7,103 nucleotides of DNA from DASTHS01 sp035718085 (GCA_035718085.1 DASTHS010000231.1:1-7103); one strand, 5' to 3'. Positions 1 to 5,361 are shown, counted from the first letter of the stretch. Numbers and translations: made by a program. Notes: a model not told the origin generated them from the letters alone.

Positions 1-470
1 CCAAGCGCTACACGGCCACCATGGAGACGACCAAGGGCACCATCACCATCGCCCTGGACGCCGCTGCCGCCCCCAAGACGGTCAACAACTTCGTCTTCCT
101 GGCCCGCTACCACTACTTCGACGGGATCGTCTTCCACCGCATCATCCCCGGCTTCGTGCTCCAGGGCGGCGACCCCGAGGGCAGCGGCCGCGGCGGCCCC
201 GGCTACCGCTTCGAGGACGAGCTGCCCAAGCCGGGCCGCTACGAGATCGGCTCCCTGGCCATGGCCAACGCCGGGCCGAACACCAACGGCAGCCAGTTCT
301 TCGTGATCAGCGGACCGAGCGGGGTGCGCCTGCCCCCGCAGTACAGCCTCTTCGGCCAGGTCATCGACGGCCTCGACGTGGTGGCGGCCATCGACGCCAT
401 CGGCACCTCGTCGGGGTCGCCCAAGGAGACGGTGGTCATCGTGTCGGTGACCGTCACCGAGGCGGACTGA
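1..470 (+). CDS. Cyclophilin-type peptidyl-prolyl cis-trans isomerase, 5' truncated
   Basis: This is the C-terminal, catalytic part of a cyclophilin, which catalyses cis-trans isomerisation of X-Pro bonds during protein folding. The frame is open to the left edge: the first complete codons (from base 3) read KRYTATMETTKG and align with AKTYTATMVTDVG of the neighbouring paralogue. The ATG at 21 is therefore an internal methionine and the true start lies outside the window. Visible family features are the VNNFVFLARYHYFDG strand, the FHR catalytic-arginine motif with IPGFVLQGGDP (codons at about 132-176), and the substrate-groove motif NTNGSQFF (about 279-302). The domain ends with FGQVIDGLDVV and a normal TGA stop. 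By analogy with the paralogue, the missing N-terminus probably carries a membrane anchor, but this cannot be seen. The gene converges on the second cyclophilin with a hairpin between them. The family call is secure; the physiological substrate is unknown. Confidence 0.95.
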   Translation, partial: KRYTATMETTKGTITIALDAAAAPKTVNNFVFLARYHYFDGIVFHRIIPGFVLQGGDPEGSGRGGPGYRFEDELPKPGRYEIGSLAMANAGPNTNGSQFFVISGPSGVRLPPQYSLFGQVIDGLDVVAAIDAIGTSSGSPKETVVIVSVTVTEAD

Positions 471-481
471 GCGGCAGCGGC

Positions 482-527
482 GGGGGAAGTCGTCGGCTGG
501 CGGTGCGCGGTGCCGGCGACTTCCTCC
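482..527 (+). terminator. Hairpin terminator between the convergent cyclophilin genes
   Basis: An inverted repeat of 16 base pairs pairs 482-497 with 512-527 around a 14-base loop, starting 12 bases after the stop of the first cyclophilin. In RNA made from the + strand all 16 pairs form, two of them as G-U wobbles. In RNA from the opposite strand those two become A-C mismatches, so the hairpin is better tuned to terminate the first (forward) gene. It may still work in both directions. There is no U-tract, which is common for actinobacterial terminators. Confidence 0.75.
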
Positions 528-537
528 CCGATGGGGG

Positions 538-1398
538 CTACGACGCGGTGATCGACACCGAGACGATGTGGTGGGTGACCTTGGGGGGCGAGCCGTTGTC
601 GCTGGCGTCGCCGTCGGCGTTGATCTTGTTGGCCACGTCGAGGCCGCTGGTCACCTGCCCGAAGTAGGTGTAGCTCGGCTGCAGCTGCTTGCCGCCGCCG
701 TCGACGACGATGAAGAACTGGCTGCCGTTGGTGTTCGGGCCGCTGTTGGCCATGGCCAGGGCCCCGGCGGTGTAGACGGCGTTCGACTTCGGCAGCTCGT
801 CGGCGAACTGGTAGCCCGGTCCGCCGCTGCCCGTGCCGGTCGGGTCGCCGCCCTGGTCGACGAAGCCGGGGATCACCCGGTGGAAGACGGTGCCGTCGAA
901 GTAGTGGTAGCCGGCCAGGAACACGAAGTTGTTGACCGTGCGCGGCGCCGCCTTCTGGTCGAGCTTGACGGTGATGGTGCCGACGTCGGTGACCATCGTG
1001 GCGGTGTAGGTCTTCGCCGGGTCGATGCAGAACGGCGGCGCCACGCTGAAGTGGGTGTAGTGCGGCGACGAGCCGTCGAGCTTGGGGAAGCCGACGCCGG
1101 CCGGGGCGTCGATGACCGCCACCGCCGGCGGCTTGGCGGGCACCGTCGTGGTCGGCGCTGACGGCGCTGGGGTGCCGGCGCAGTCGGTCGCCGACGCCTT
1201 CTTCACCGTGGTGGTGGTCGACGAGCCGCCGCTGTTGACCAGGCTGAGCACCACGATCAGGGCGATGGCCACCGCCACGGCGGGGGCGACGACGAAGAGC
1301 AGCTGGCGGCGCCGGCGCCGGCGCACCTGCCCCTGGCGGAGCTGCTCCTGGCGGGCCTGGCGGCCGGCCCGCTGGCGGGCACGCTTGTCTGACGGCAC
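538..1398 (-). CDS. Membrane-anchored cyclophilin-type peptidyl-prolyl isomerase
   Basis: This is a predicted 286-residue protein. Residues about 1-32 are strongly basic (MPSDKRARQRAGR, then an arginine run at about 26-31). A single hydrophobic helix follows at about 33-53, then a Ser/Thr/Pro/Ala-rich linker, and a cyclophilin domain at about 134-286. Catalytic and binding features are FHR (about 172-174) with IPGFVDQGGDP, NTNGSQFF (about 222-229) and the YFGQV strand. The topology implies a cytoplasmic basic tail with the isomerase outside the membrane, assisting folding of exported proteins. The linker holds two cysteines (in DCAGT and PFCIDP) that could form a disulfide. I chose the GTG at 1398 over the upstream TTG at 1407. 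It gives the MPSDKR start seen in relatives, and the TTG overlaps the likely -10 element TAGCTT (1412-1407). The gene is closely related to the cyclophilin at 1-470, a local duplication now arranged tail to tail. Confidence 0.93.
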   Translation of the reverse strand: MPSDKRARQRAGRQARQEQLRQGQVRRRRRRQLLFVVAPAVAVAIALIVVLSLVNSGGSSTTTTVKKASATDCAGTPAPSAPTTTVPAKPPAVAVIDAPAGVGFPKLDGSSPHYTHFSVAPPFCIDPAKTYTATMVTDVGTITVKLDQKAAPRTVNNFVFLAGYHYFDGTVFHRVIPGFVDQGGDPTGTGSGGPGYQFADELPKSNAVYTAGALAMANSGPNTNGSQFFIVVDGGGKQLQPSYTYFGQVTSGLDVANKINADGDASDNGSPPKVTHHIVSVSITAS

Positions 1399-1406
1399 GG
1401 GCCGCA

Positions 1407-1412
1407 AAGCTA
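1407..1412 (-). promoter_or_regulatory. Candidate -10 element of the anchored cyclophilin gene
   Basis: TAGCTT on the reverse strand matches the actinobacterial TANNNT -10 pattern. It ends eight bases before the GTG start at 1398, so transcription would begin at or within a base or two of the start codon. No Shine-Dalgarno sequence or clear -35 element is visible. Together these suggest a leaderless or nearly leaderless mRNA. Confidence 0.45.
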
Positions 1413-1445
1413 GCGGGTGCGCCGGGGGGCGCCCGGGGCGGGCGG

Positions 1446-1451
1446 TAGCCT
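1446..1451 (+). promoter_or_regulatory. Candidate -10 element of lysC, leaderless arrangement
   Basis: TAGCCT matches TANNNT, and exactly six bases separate it from the GTG start of aspartokinase at 1458. Transcription would start at the first base of the GTG. The G-rich spacer just before the start offers only a weak Shine-Dalgarno match, and no -35 hexamer is recognisable. The divergent cyclophilin has a mirror-image arrangement in the same 59-base gap. Confidence 0.5.
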
Positions 1452-1457
1452 CGGGGG

Positions 1458-2699
1458 GTGGCCCTGGTCGTGCAGAAGTTCGGTGGCACCTCGGTCGGCG
1501 ACGCCGACCGCATGCGGGCCGTCGCCGACCACATCGCCCGCACGGTGCGCCGCGGCGACCAGGTGGTCGTCGCCGTTTCCGCCATGGGCAAGGAGACCGA
1601 CGAGCTGCTGCACCTGGCCGCCCAGGTCTCCGACACCCGCCCCGGCCGCGAGATGGACATGCTGATCACCGCCGGCGAGCGCAAGGCCATGGCCCTGCTG
1701 TGCATGGCCCTGCACGACAAGGGGGTGCCCGCCGACAGCTTCACCGGCAGCCAGGCCGGCATCCTCACCGACACCGACCACACCCGCGCCCGCATCGTGG
1801 AGGTCACCCCCGAACGGCTGCGCAAGAGCCTCGACGCCGGGCGGGTCCCGGTGGTCGGCGGCGCCCAGGGCGTCTCCACCGACCACGACGTGACCTTCCT
1901 CGGGCGAGGGGGCACCGACACCACCGCCGTCGCCCTGGCCAAGGCGCTCGGCGCCGACGCCTGCGAGATCTACACCGACGTGTCGGGGGTGTTCAGCGCC
2001 GACCCGCGCGCCGTGCCGGCCGCCAAGCGCCTGCGGCTGATCAGCTTCGACGAGATGCTCGAGATGTGCGCCGCCGGCTGCCCCAAGCCGGCCATGCGCT
2101 CGGTCGAGTTCGCCCGCAACCACGGGGTCCCCCTGCACGTGCGCTCGGCGTTCACGTGGGAGCCCGGCACCTGGATCACCGACGAGGAGCACCCCGTGCC
2201 CGTTCGACCCGACACCTCCATGGAGCGGGCTCTCGTGTCCGCCGTCGTCTCCGAAGAGTCGGAGGCCAAGCTCACCGTCTCGGGCGTGCCCGACCGGGTC
2301 GGCGTGGCCGCCCGGCTGTTCCGGGCCCTCGCCGACCGGTCGATCAACGTCGACATGGTGGAGCAGAACGTGTCGGTGGCGGGCACGACCGACATCAGCT
2401 TCACCGTGCCCCACGAGGACCTCGAGGTCGCCGAGCTGACGGTGCGGGCGCTGCAGGTTGAGATCGGCGCCACCGCGGTGACCGCCGACCCGGCCATCGC
2501 GACGGTGTCGATCGTCGGGGCGGGCATGAAGACCGAGCCGGGGGTCACCGCCACGATGTTCGAGACCCTCGCCGGGGAGGGCATCAACATCGAGATGATC
2601 TCGACGTCGGCCATCCGCCTCACCTGCGTGGTGCGCCGCGACCTCGCCGAGCGCGCCGTCGTCGCCCTGCACCGGGCCTTCGGGCTCGACGAGGCGTGA
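1458..2699 (+). CDS. lysC: Aspartate kinase with C-terminal ACT domains
   Basis: This 413-residue enzyme phosphorylates L-aspartate with ATP to 4-phospho-L-aspartate, the entry step to lysine/diaminopimelate, threonine and methionine. The GTG start gives the canonical MALVVQKFGGTS N-terminus (nucleotide/substrate motif KFGGTS, residues 7-12). Further motifs are TAGER (71-75), the GRGGTDTTA phosphate loop (149-157) and YTDVSGVFSADPR (172-184). Two ACT domains follow at about 268-340 and 347-410, containing EQNVS, GTTDISFT, GAGMK and STSAIR; these bind lysine and/or threonine for feedback control. The length and layout match the Corynebacterium/Mycobacterium type. The segment after EMLEM reads CAAGCPKPAMRSVEFA where most relatives have GxKVLxxRSVEFA, a variant I cannot interpret. 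An in-frame ATG at 2220 (Met255) lies where the separate beta subunit begins in C. glutamicum-type enzymes. The stop overlaps the asd start (GTGA), so the two genes are translationally coupled. Confidence 0.97.
   Translation: MALVVQKFGGTSVGDADRMRAVADHIARTVRRGDQVVVAVSAMGKETDELLHLAAQVSDTRPGREMDMLITAGERKAMALLCMALHDKGVPADSFTGSQAGILTDTDHTRARIVEVTPERLRKSLDAGRVPVVGGAQGVSTDHDVTFLGRGGTDTTAVALAKALGADACEIYTDVSGVFSADPRAVPAAKRLRLISFDEMLEMCAAGCPKPAMRSVEFARNHGVPLHVRSAFTWEPGTWITDEEHPVPVRPDTSMERALVSAVVSEESEAKLTVSGVPDRVGVAARLFRALADRSINVDMVEQNVSVAGTTDISFTVPHEDLEVAELTVRALQVEIGATAVTADPAIATVSIVGAGMKTEPGVTATMFETLAGEGINIEMISTSAIRLTCVVRRDLAERAVVALHRAFGLDEA
2220..2699 (+). other. Possible internally initiated aspartokinase beta subunit
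   Basis: An in-frame ATG at 2220 would give a 159-residue polypeptide beginning MERALVSAVVSEESEAKLTV and holding both ACT domains. It aligns with the start of the lysC beta subunit known from Corynebacterium and Bacillus, where an alpha2beta2 enzyme is made from one gene by internal initiation. No good Shine-Dalgarno sequence precedes it: the nearest purine run, GAGGAG at 2184-2189, is about 30 bases away. The case rests on position and homology only. Confidence 0.35.
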
Positions 2700-3724
2700 G
2701 CGCCGACCGGCCGGCCCCCGTGGTCGGCGTCTACGGCGCCACCGGCCAGGTCGGCGCCGTCATGCGGGCCATCCTGGCGGAGCGGCGCTTCCCGATGGCC
2801 GGGCTGCGATTGTTCGCGTCGGTCCGCTCGGCGGGCCGCGAGCTCGGCGGCGTGGTCGTCGAAGACGTGGCCACCGCCGACCACACCGGGGTCGACATCG
2901 CCCTGTTCTCCATGGGCGCCGGCGCCTCGAAGGAGTGGGCGCCCAAGGTGGCCGCCGCCGGCGCCACCGTGATCGACAACTCGAGCGCCTGGCGCATGGA
3001 TCCGGCGGTGCCCCTGGTCGTGCCCGAGGTCAACGCCGACGCGCTGGCCGACATCCCCAAGGGCATCGTCGCCAACCCCAACTGAACGACCATGGTCTGC
3101 ATGCCGGTGCTCAAGCCGCTGGCCGACGAGGCCGGGCTGGTGGCGATCACCGGGGCGACCTACCAGGCGGTGTCGGGGGCGGGCCTGGCCGGCACCGCAG
3201 AGCTCGAGGCGCAGGTGCAGGCGGTGGCCGACAAGGCCGCCGCCCTGGCCATGGACGGCGCCGCCCTCAGCTTCCCCCCCGCCTCGGCGTTCCCGACCAC
3301 CATCGCCTTCAACGTGATCCCCCACGCCGGCAGCTTCGAGGGTGACGAGACCACCGAGGAGCTCAAGTTCCGCAACGAGAGCCGCAAGATCCTCGGCCTG
3401 GCCGACCTCGAGGTGGCGGTCACCTGCGTGCGGGTGCCGGTCTTCAGCGGCCACTCGTTGACCCTGCACGCCCGTTTCGCCGCGCCGCTGTCACCGGCCC
3501 GGGCACGTGCGCTGCTCGAGGGCGCCGACGGTGTCCGCCTGGTCGACGTGCCCACCCCCCTGGCCGCCACCGGCGGCGACGTGTCGCTGGTGGGGCGCCT
3601 CCGGACCGACCCCACCGTGCCAGACGGGCGGGGGCTGGTGCTGTTCGTGGCCGGCGACAACCTGCGCAAGGGGGCTGCCCTCAACGCCGTGCAGATCGCC
3701 GAGGCGTTGCTCGCCCGCCGGTAG
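2696..3724 (+). CDS. asd: Aspartate-semialdehyde dehydrogenase with in-frame UGA at the catalytic cysteine codon
   Basis: Asd reduces 4-phospho-aspartate to aspartate semialdehyde with NADPH, through a covalent acyl intermediate on an active-site cysteine. The frame runs 342 codons from a GTG overlapping the lysC stop (GTGA) to TAG at 3722-3724, interrupted only by TGA at codon 130. Before it: GATGQVG nucleotide loop (14-20), FSMGAG (71-76), DNSSAWR (94-100) and ANPN (126-129). After it in the same frame: TTM (131-133), TYQAVSGAG with Gln157, the KFRNESRKIL helix, and CVRVPVFSGHS with Arg246 and His253 at the spacing known for the substrate arginine and general-base histidine. Relatives read NPN-C-T-T here, so the TGA replaces exactly the nucleophile codon. 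No frameshift or other damage is visible. The ATG at 3092 lacks a ribosome site and would give an enzyme without its nucleophile, so two separate subunits are unlikely. I infer either selenocysteine/cysteine recoding or a TGC-to-TGA point change (mutation or sequence error). Confidence 0.9.
3083..3085 (+). other. In-frame UGA at the active-site position of Asd (candidate recoding site)
   Basis: The codon sits between AAC (Asn129) and ACG ACC ATG (Thr-Thr-Met), precisely where Asd enzymes carry the nucleophilic cysteine. Cysteine codons elsewhere in this gene are TGC, so one base change would convert it. UGA is the normal stop of five neighbouring genes, so a general reassignment is excluded. 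Decoding as selenocysteine or cysteine would restore a plausible enzyme; decoding as tryptophan would not. The following base is A. Confidence 0.7.
3103..3123 (+). other. Hairpin downstream of the Asd UGA (weak SECIS candidate)
   Basis: Bases 3103-3108 pair with 3118-3123 (two of the six pairs are G-U). After a bulged C at 3117, 3109-3110 pair with 3115-3116, leaving a UCAA loop that begins 25 bases after the UGA. That distance is within the range described for bacterial SECIS elements, but the loop lacks the G expected in its first two positions unless the top two pairs are opened. In DNA this GC-rich such hairpins occur often by chance. Confidence 0.15.
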
Positions 3725-3748
3725 GGGAGTGGCCCCGCCGCCGGCGGG
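3714..3748. terminator. Candidate bidirectional terminator between asd and the glycosyltransferase
   Basis: The last codons of asd and the short convergent gap contain nested inverted repeats. CCCGCCGG (3714-3721) pairs with CCGGCGGG (3741-3748), and inside this GGGG (3724-3727) pairs with CCCC (3733-3736). An alternative small hairpin, 3734-3738 with 3744-3748, is also possible. The element lies only six bases from the stop of the opposing gene, and no U-tract is present. Location between convergent genes supports a terminator role in both directions. Confidence 0.5.
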
Positions 3749-3753
3749 TCGGC

Positions 3754-4545
3754 TCAGTGCGGGCGGACCTTCTCGGCGACGATGGTGCGCAGCACCCGCA
3801 GACCGTCCCTCGCCGCGTGCAGGTTCGACGCGCCGGTGATGCGGTCCGACTCGAACGACGGCACCTCGACCACCCGCAGGTTCGCCTTGATCGCCTTGAT
3901 GTTGAGCAGGGTCTCGACCTCGAAGCCGGGGGCGTCGACGGCCAGGCGGTGCAGGTGCCGGCGCCAGAAGGCGTTGTAGCCGTAGCAGAGGTCGGTGTAG
4001 CGGCTGCCCCACAGCGTGTTGACCAGGGCGTTGAGCGCCCGGTTGCCGAACATGCGGGTCTTGGAGATGTCGGTCGACCCGCCCCCGGTCACGAACCGGG
4101 TGCCCTTGGCGAAGTCGGCGCCGGTGCGCAGGGCGGCGATGAAGCGGGGGATCTCGGCCGGGTCGGTCGAGCCGTCGGCGTCGAGCATCACGATGATGTC
4201 GCCGGTGGCGGCGGCGAACCCGCAGTTGAGGGCGTTGCCCTTGCCCCTGCCGTCCTGGTGCACGATGCGCACGTCGGGCCGGTGCCGACGGGCCACCTCG
4301 GGGGTGCCGTCGGTCGAGCGGCCGTCGACCACGATCACCTCCTCGATCCAGCCCGGGATGCGATCGAGCACGTAGCCGATGTTGCCCGCCTCGTTGAGGG
4401 TGGGGATCACCACGCTCACCGTGGGCGGCGGCACCTTCCCCTCGTGCACCGTGAACAGCTCGACGGCGGCGTCGCTCACGGCGTGCAAGCCGACGACGCT
4501 GCTGCCATTGCCTTGCTGTCCGGAGTGGGGGTGAGGGGTCGACAT
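3754..4545 (-). CDS. Family 2 glycosyltransferase, polyprenyl-phosphate sugar transferase-like
   Basis: This predicted 263-residue soluble GT-A glycosyltransferase transfers a sugar from a nucleotide-sugar donor. The N-terminal 40 residues are a variable extension. The catalytic domain starts with VSVVIPTLNE (about 43-52), followed by VVDGRSTDGT (about 73-79) and the metal-binding DAD in MLDADGS (about 122-124). FAKGTRF, DLCYGYNAF, GFEVE (about 207-209) and RITGASNL (about 235-242) follow. The last motifs resemble DPM1-like enzymes that glycosylate polyprenyl phosphate, but there is no membrane domain and the acceptor is unknown. The ATG at 4545 is preceded by GAAAGG five bases upstream, a good ribosome site. 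Longer starts reaching to about 4821 would translate a low-complexity stretch and run into the opposite promoter. The gene is transcribed away from the LAYTG gene and towards asd, so it is probably an independent unit. A role in cell-envelope glycan synthesis is inferred. Confidence 0.9.
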   Translation of the reverse strand: MSTPHPHSGQQGNGSSVVGLHAVSDAAVELFTVHEGKVPPPTVSVVIPTLNEAGNIGYVLDRIPGWIEEVIVVDGRSTDGTPEVARRHRPDVRIVHQDGRGKGNALNCGFAAATGDIIVMLDADGSTDPAEIPRFIAALRTGADFAKGTRFVTGGGSTDISKTRMFGNRALNALVNTLWGSRYTDLCYGYNAFWRRHLHRLAVDAPGFEVETLLNIKAIKANLRVVEVPSFESDRITGASNLHAARDGLRVLRTIVAEKVRPH

Positions 4546-4790
4546 CACGGCCTTTCGGTGCCGGGGCTGCGCTGCGGGGATGCCGGGCATGGTGGACTTC
4601 GGCACCACATGACGCCACCTGAGCGCCCCCGACGCCCCAAACGTAACCCCTGGTGTGGCCCGGGCGTTATCCCGCTCCCTGCGAGAACCGAACCAGCCAC
4701 GCTGCGCGGGTCGGGCGACGCGCTCGGTGACGGATTCGCCAGGGGCCGCGGCAAAACGAATCACCGTCTTTCGTCGGCGAGGCCGCCGGG

Positions 4791-4796
4791 TACAAT
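4791..4796 (+). promoter_or_regulatory. -10 element of the LAYTG-protein gene
   Basis: TACAAT is the best -10 match in the window and stands in an AT-richer island (tacaattcaaat) unlike the surrounding sequence. The predicted transcript start is near 4803, giving a leader of about 42 bases. No TTGACA-like -35 hexamer is evident around 4768-4773, so an alternative sigma factor or an activator is possible. Confidence 0.55.
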
Positions 4797-4801
4797 TCAA
4801 A

Positions 4802-4822
4802 TGTGCCACCGCCGGTGGCACA
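4802..4822 (+). repeat. Perfect inverted repeat at the predicted transcript start
   Basis: TGTGCCACC (4802-4810) and GGTGGCACA (4814-4822) form a perfect nine-base-pair stem with a three-base loop, six bases after the -10 element. In RNA it would be a hairpin at the very 5' end, ending five bases before the GGGAAGGA ribosome site (4827-4834; ten bases from the ATG). It could stabilise the mRNA, or in DNA act as an operator overlapping the start site. Confidence 0.5.
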
Positions 4823-4844
4823 CGGTGGGAAGGACCTGGGCACG

Positions 4845-5264
4845 ATGCACGGAAGGCTGAAGGGCATCCTCGGCGGTGGGGCGGTTGGCCTGTTGCTCGT
4901 GGCCACCGGTGGCACCGCGTCGGCGACCCCGGTCGCCGCGTCCGCTCCCCTCACCGGGGCGGCCGCCACGCCGGTCGGCGTCACCTCGAGCAACGACTGC
5001 GTCACCACCGGCAGCAGCGACGGCAGCGGGGGCAGCCCATCGTCGCCGATCATCTCCTCGCCGTCGAGCGGCGGCCCGGCCACCGCCACGCTGACCGGGT
5101 CGGGCACCTCGATGACCCCCGGGGCGGTGAGCTCTCCCGCCGACGGGTCGGGCCCGCTGGCCTACACCGGCGTGGATGCCACCGCCCTCGGCAGCCTGGC
5201 CGGGGTCCTGCTCCTCGGTGGCGGCGGCCTGGTGCTCGTCAGCCGTCGACGCAGCGCCGCCTGA
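4845..5264 (+). CDS. Small secreted surface protein with LAYTG class E sortase signal
   Basis: This is a predicted 139-residue exported protein of no recognised family. Residues 1-27 form a signal peptide: basic MHGRLK, a hydrophobic core, and a likely cleavage after TASA. The mature middle (about 28-100) is low-complexity, rich in Ser, Gly, Thr, Pro and Ala, with a single Cys at about 52. The C-terminus is a full cell-wall sorting signal: LAYTG (105-109), a hydrophobic segment rich in Leu and Gly (about 115-133) and a basic tail RRRSAA. Class E sortases of actinobacteria recognise LAxTG, so a sortase would cut between Thr and Gly and attach the protein to peptidoglycan. No sortase gene is in the window. 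The ATG at 4845 is preferred over the one at 4803 because it follows GGGAAGGA, starts the signal peptide cleanly, and 4803 coincides with the predicted transcript start. A short stalk or pilin-like adaptor is possible; the function is unknown. Confidence 0.85.
   Translation: MHGRLKGILGGGAVGLLLVATGGTASATPVAASAPLTGAAATPVGVTSSNDCVTTGSSDGSGGSPSSPIISSPSSGGPATATLTGSGTSMTPGAVSSPADGSGPLAYTGVDATALGSLAGVLLLGGGGLVLVSRRRSAA
5157..5171 (+). other. LAYTG sortase recognition motif
   Basis: The codons CTG GCC TAC ACC GGC encode LAYTG, followed after five residues by a hydrophobic helix and then three arginines. This is the three-part sorting-signal arrangement. The LAxTG form, rather than LPxTG, is the class E sortase consensus known from Streptomyces chaplins. 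Confidence 0.75.
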
Positions 5265-5287
5265 CCACTGCTGGCCTGATGGTCTGA

Positions 5288-5331
5288 CCTCCGACGCCCG
5301 GCCCCGCCGCCCGCCTGCCGGGCGCCGGAGG
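5288..5331 (+). terminator. Hairpin terminator after the LAYTG-protein gene
   Basis: Bases 5288-5302 pair with 5317-5331 in a 15-position stem with one A-C mismatch (5294/5325) and a 14-base loop. It begins 23 bases after the TGA stop. The stem is very GC-rich and has no clear U-tract. It separates the surface-protein unit from the downstream polysaccharide operon. Confidence 0.7.
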
Positions 5332-5355
5332 CCGGCCGGCGTCGTCGTCGGCGGT

Positions 5356-5361
5356 TAGGGT
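5356..5361 (+). promoter_or_regulatory. Candidate -10 element of the second glycosyltransferase operon
   Basis: TAGGGT fits TANNNT and lies just after the terminator hairpin, predicting a transcript start near 5368 and a leader of about 52 bases. The leader ends with a strong Shine-Dalgarno GGGAGGAG (5407-5414), five bases before the GTG at 5420. A short inverted repeat, CGACCT (5381-5386) with AGGTCG (5402-5407), touches the ribosome site. No -35 element is recognisable. Confidence 0.4.

Larger units (their letters stand above)
4546..4844. other. Divergent intergenic region between glycosyltransferase and LAYTG-protein genes
   Basis: This stretch of about 300 bases holds no convincing gene; reading frames crossing it lack family features. 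It contains, for the forward gene, a -10 element, a hairpin and a ribosome site (listed separately). For the reverse gene it holds a possible -10 TACGTT (4645-4640) with an untranslated leader of roughly 85-90 bases. An imperfect inverted repeat also lies at 4725-4766: CGGTG (4725-4729) with CACCG, and ATTCG with CGAAT, interrupted by a four-base bulge on one side. It lies upstream of the forward -10 element and could be an operator or chance. Confidence 0.5.

Noticed and set aside
21..23. ATG at 21 as the start of the first cyclophilin
   Set aside because: The frame continues upstream with KRYTAT, which aligns with the paralogue's TYTATM, so this Met is internal.
1399..1407. TTG at 1407 as the start of the anchored cyclophilin
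   Set aside because: It overlaps the TAGCTT -10 candidate, and the GTG at 1398 gives the more typical MPSDKR start.
239..1942. A 567-codon open frame on the reverse strand across both cyclophilins and lysC
   Set aside because: It is low-complexity, very rich in Arg, Pro, Gly and Ala, and covers real genes in other frames. This is the usual effect of high GC with few stop codons.
1970..3469. A 499-codon reverse-strand frame opposite lysC and asd
   Set aside because: It has His/Gly/Arg-rich shadow composition and no family motifs, and lies fully under two well-supported genes.
3092..3724. Reading the 3' half of asd as a separate protein starting at ATG 3092
   Set aside because: There is no ribosome site, and the start falls inside the conserved active-site loop. 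The product would lack the nucleotide-binding domain and the nucleophile. The Cys at codon 135 is not at the catalytic position.
4725..4766. Imperfect inverted repeat upstream of the LAYTG-protein promoter
   Set aside because: Two five-base arms separated by a four-base bulge are too weak in GC-rich DNA to call an operator without comparison. It is noted only within the intergenic entry.
3757..4860. A 367-codon forward frame opposite the first glycosyltransferase
   Set aside because: It is antisense to a gene with clear GT2 motifs, and its composition is that of a shadow frame.
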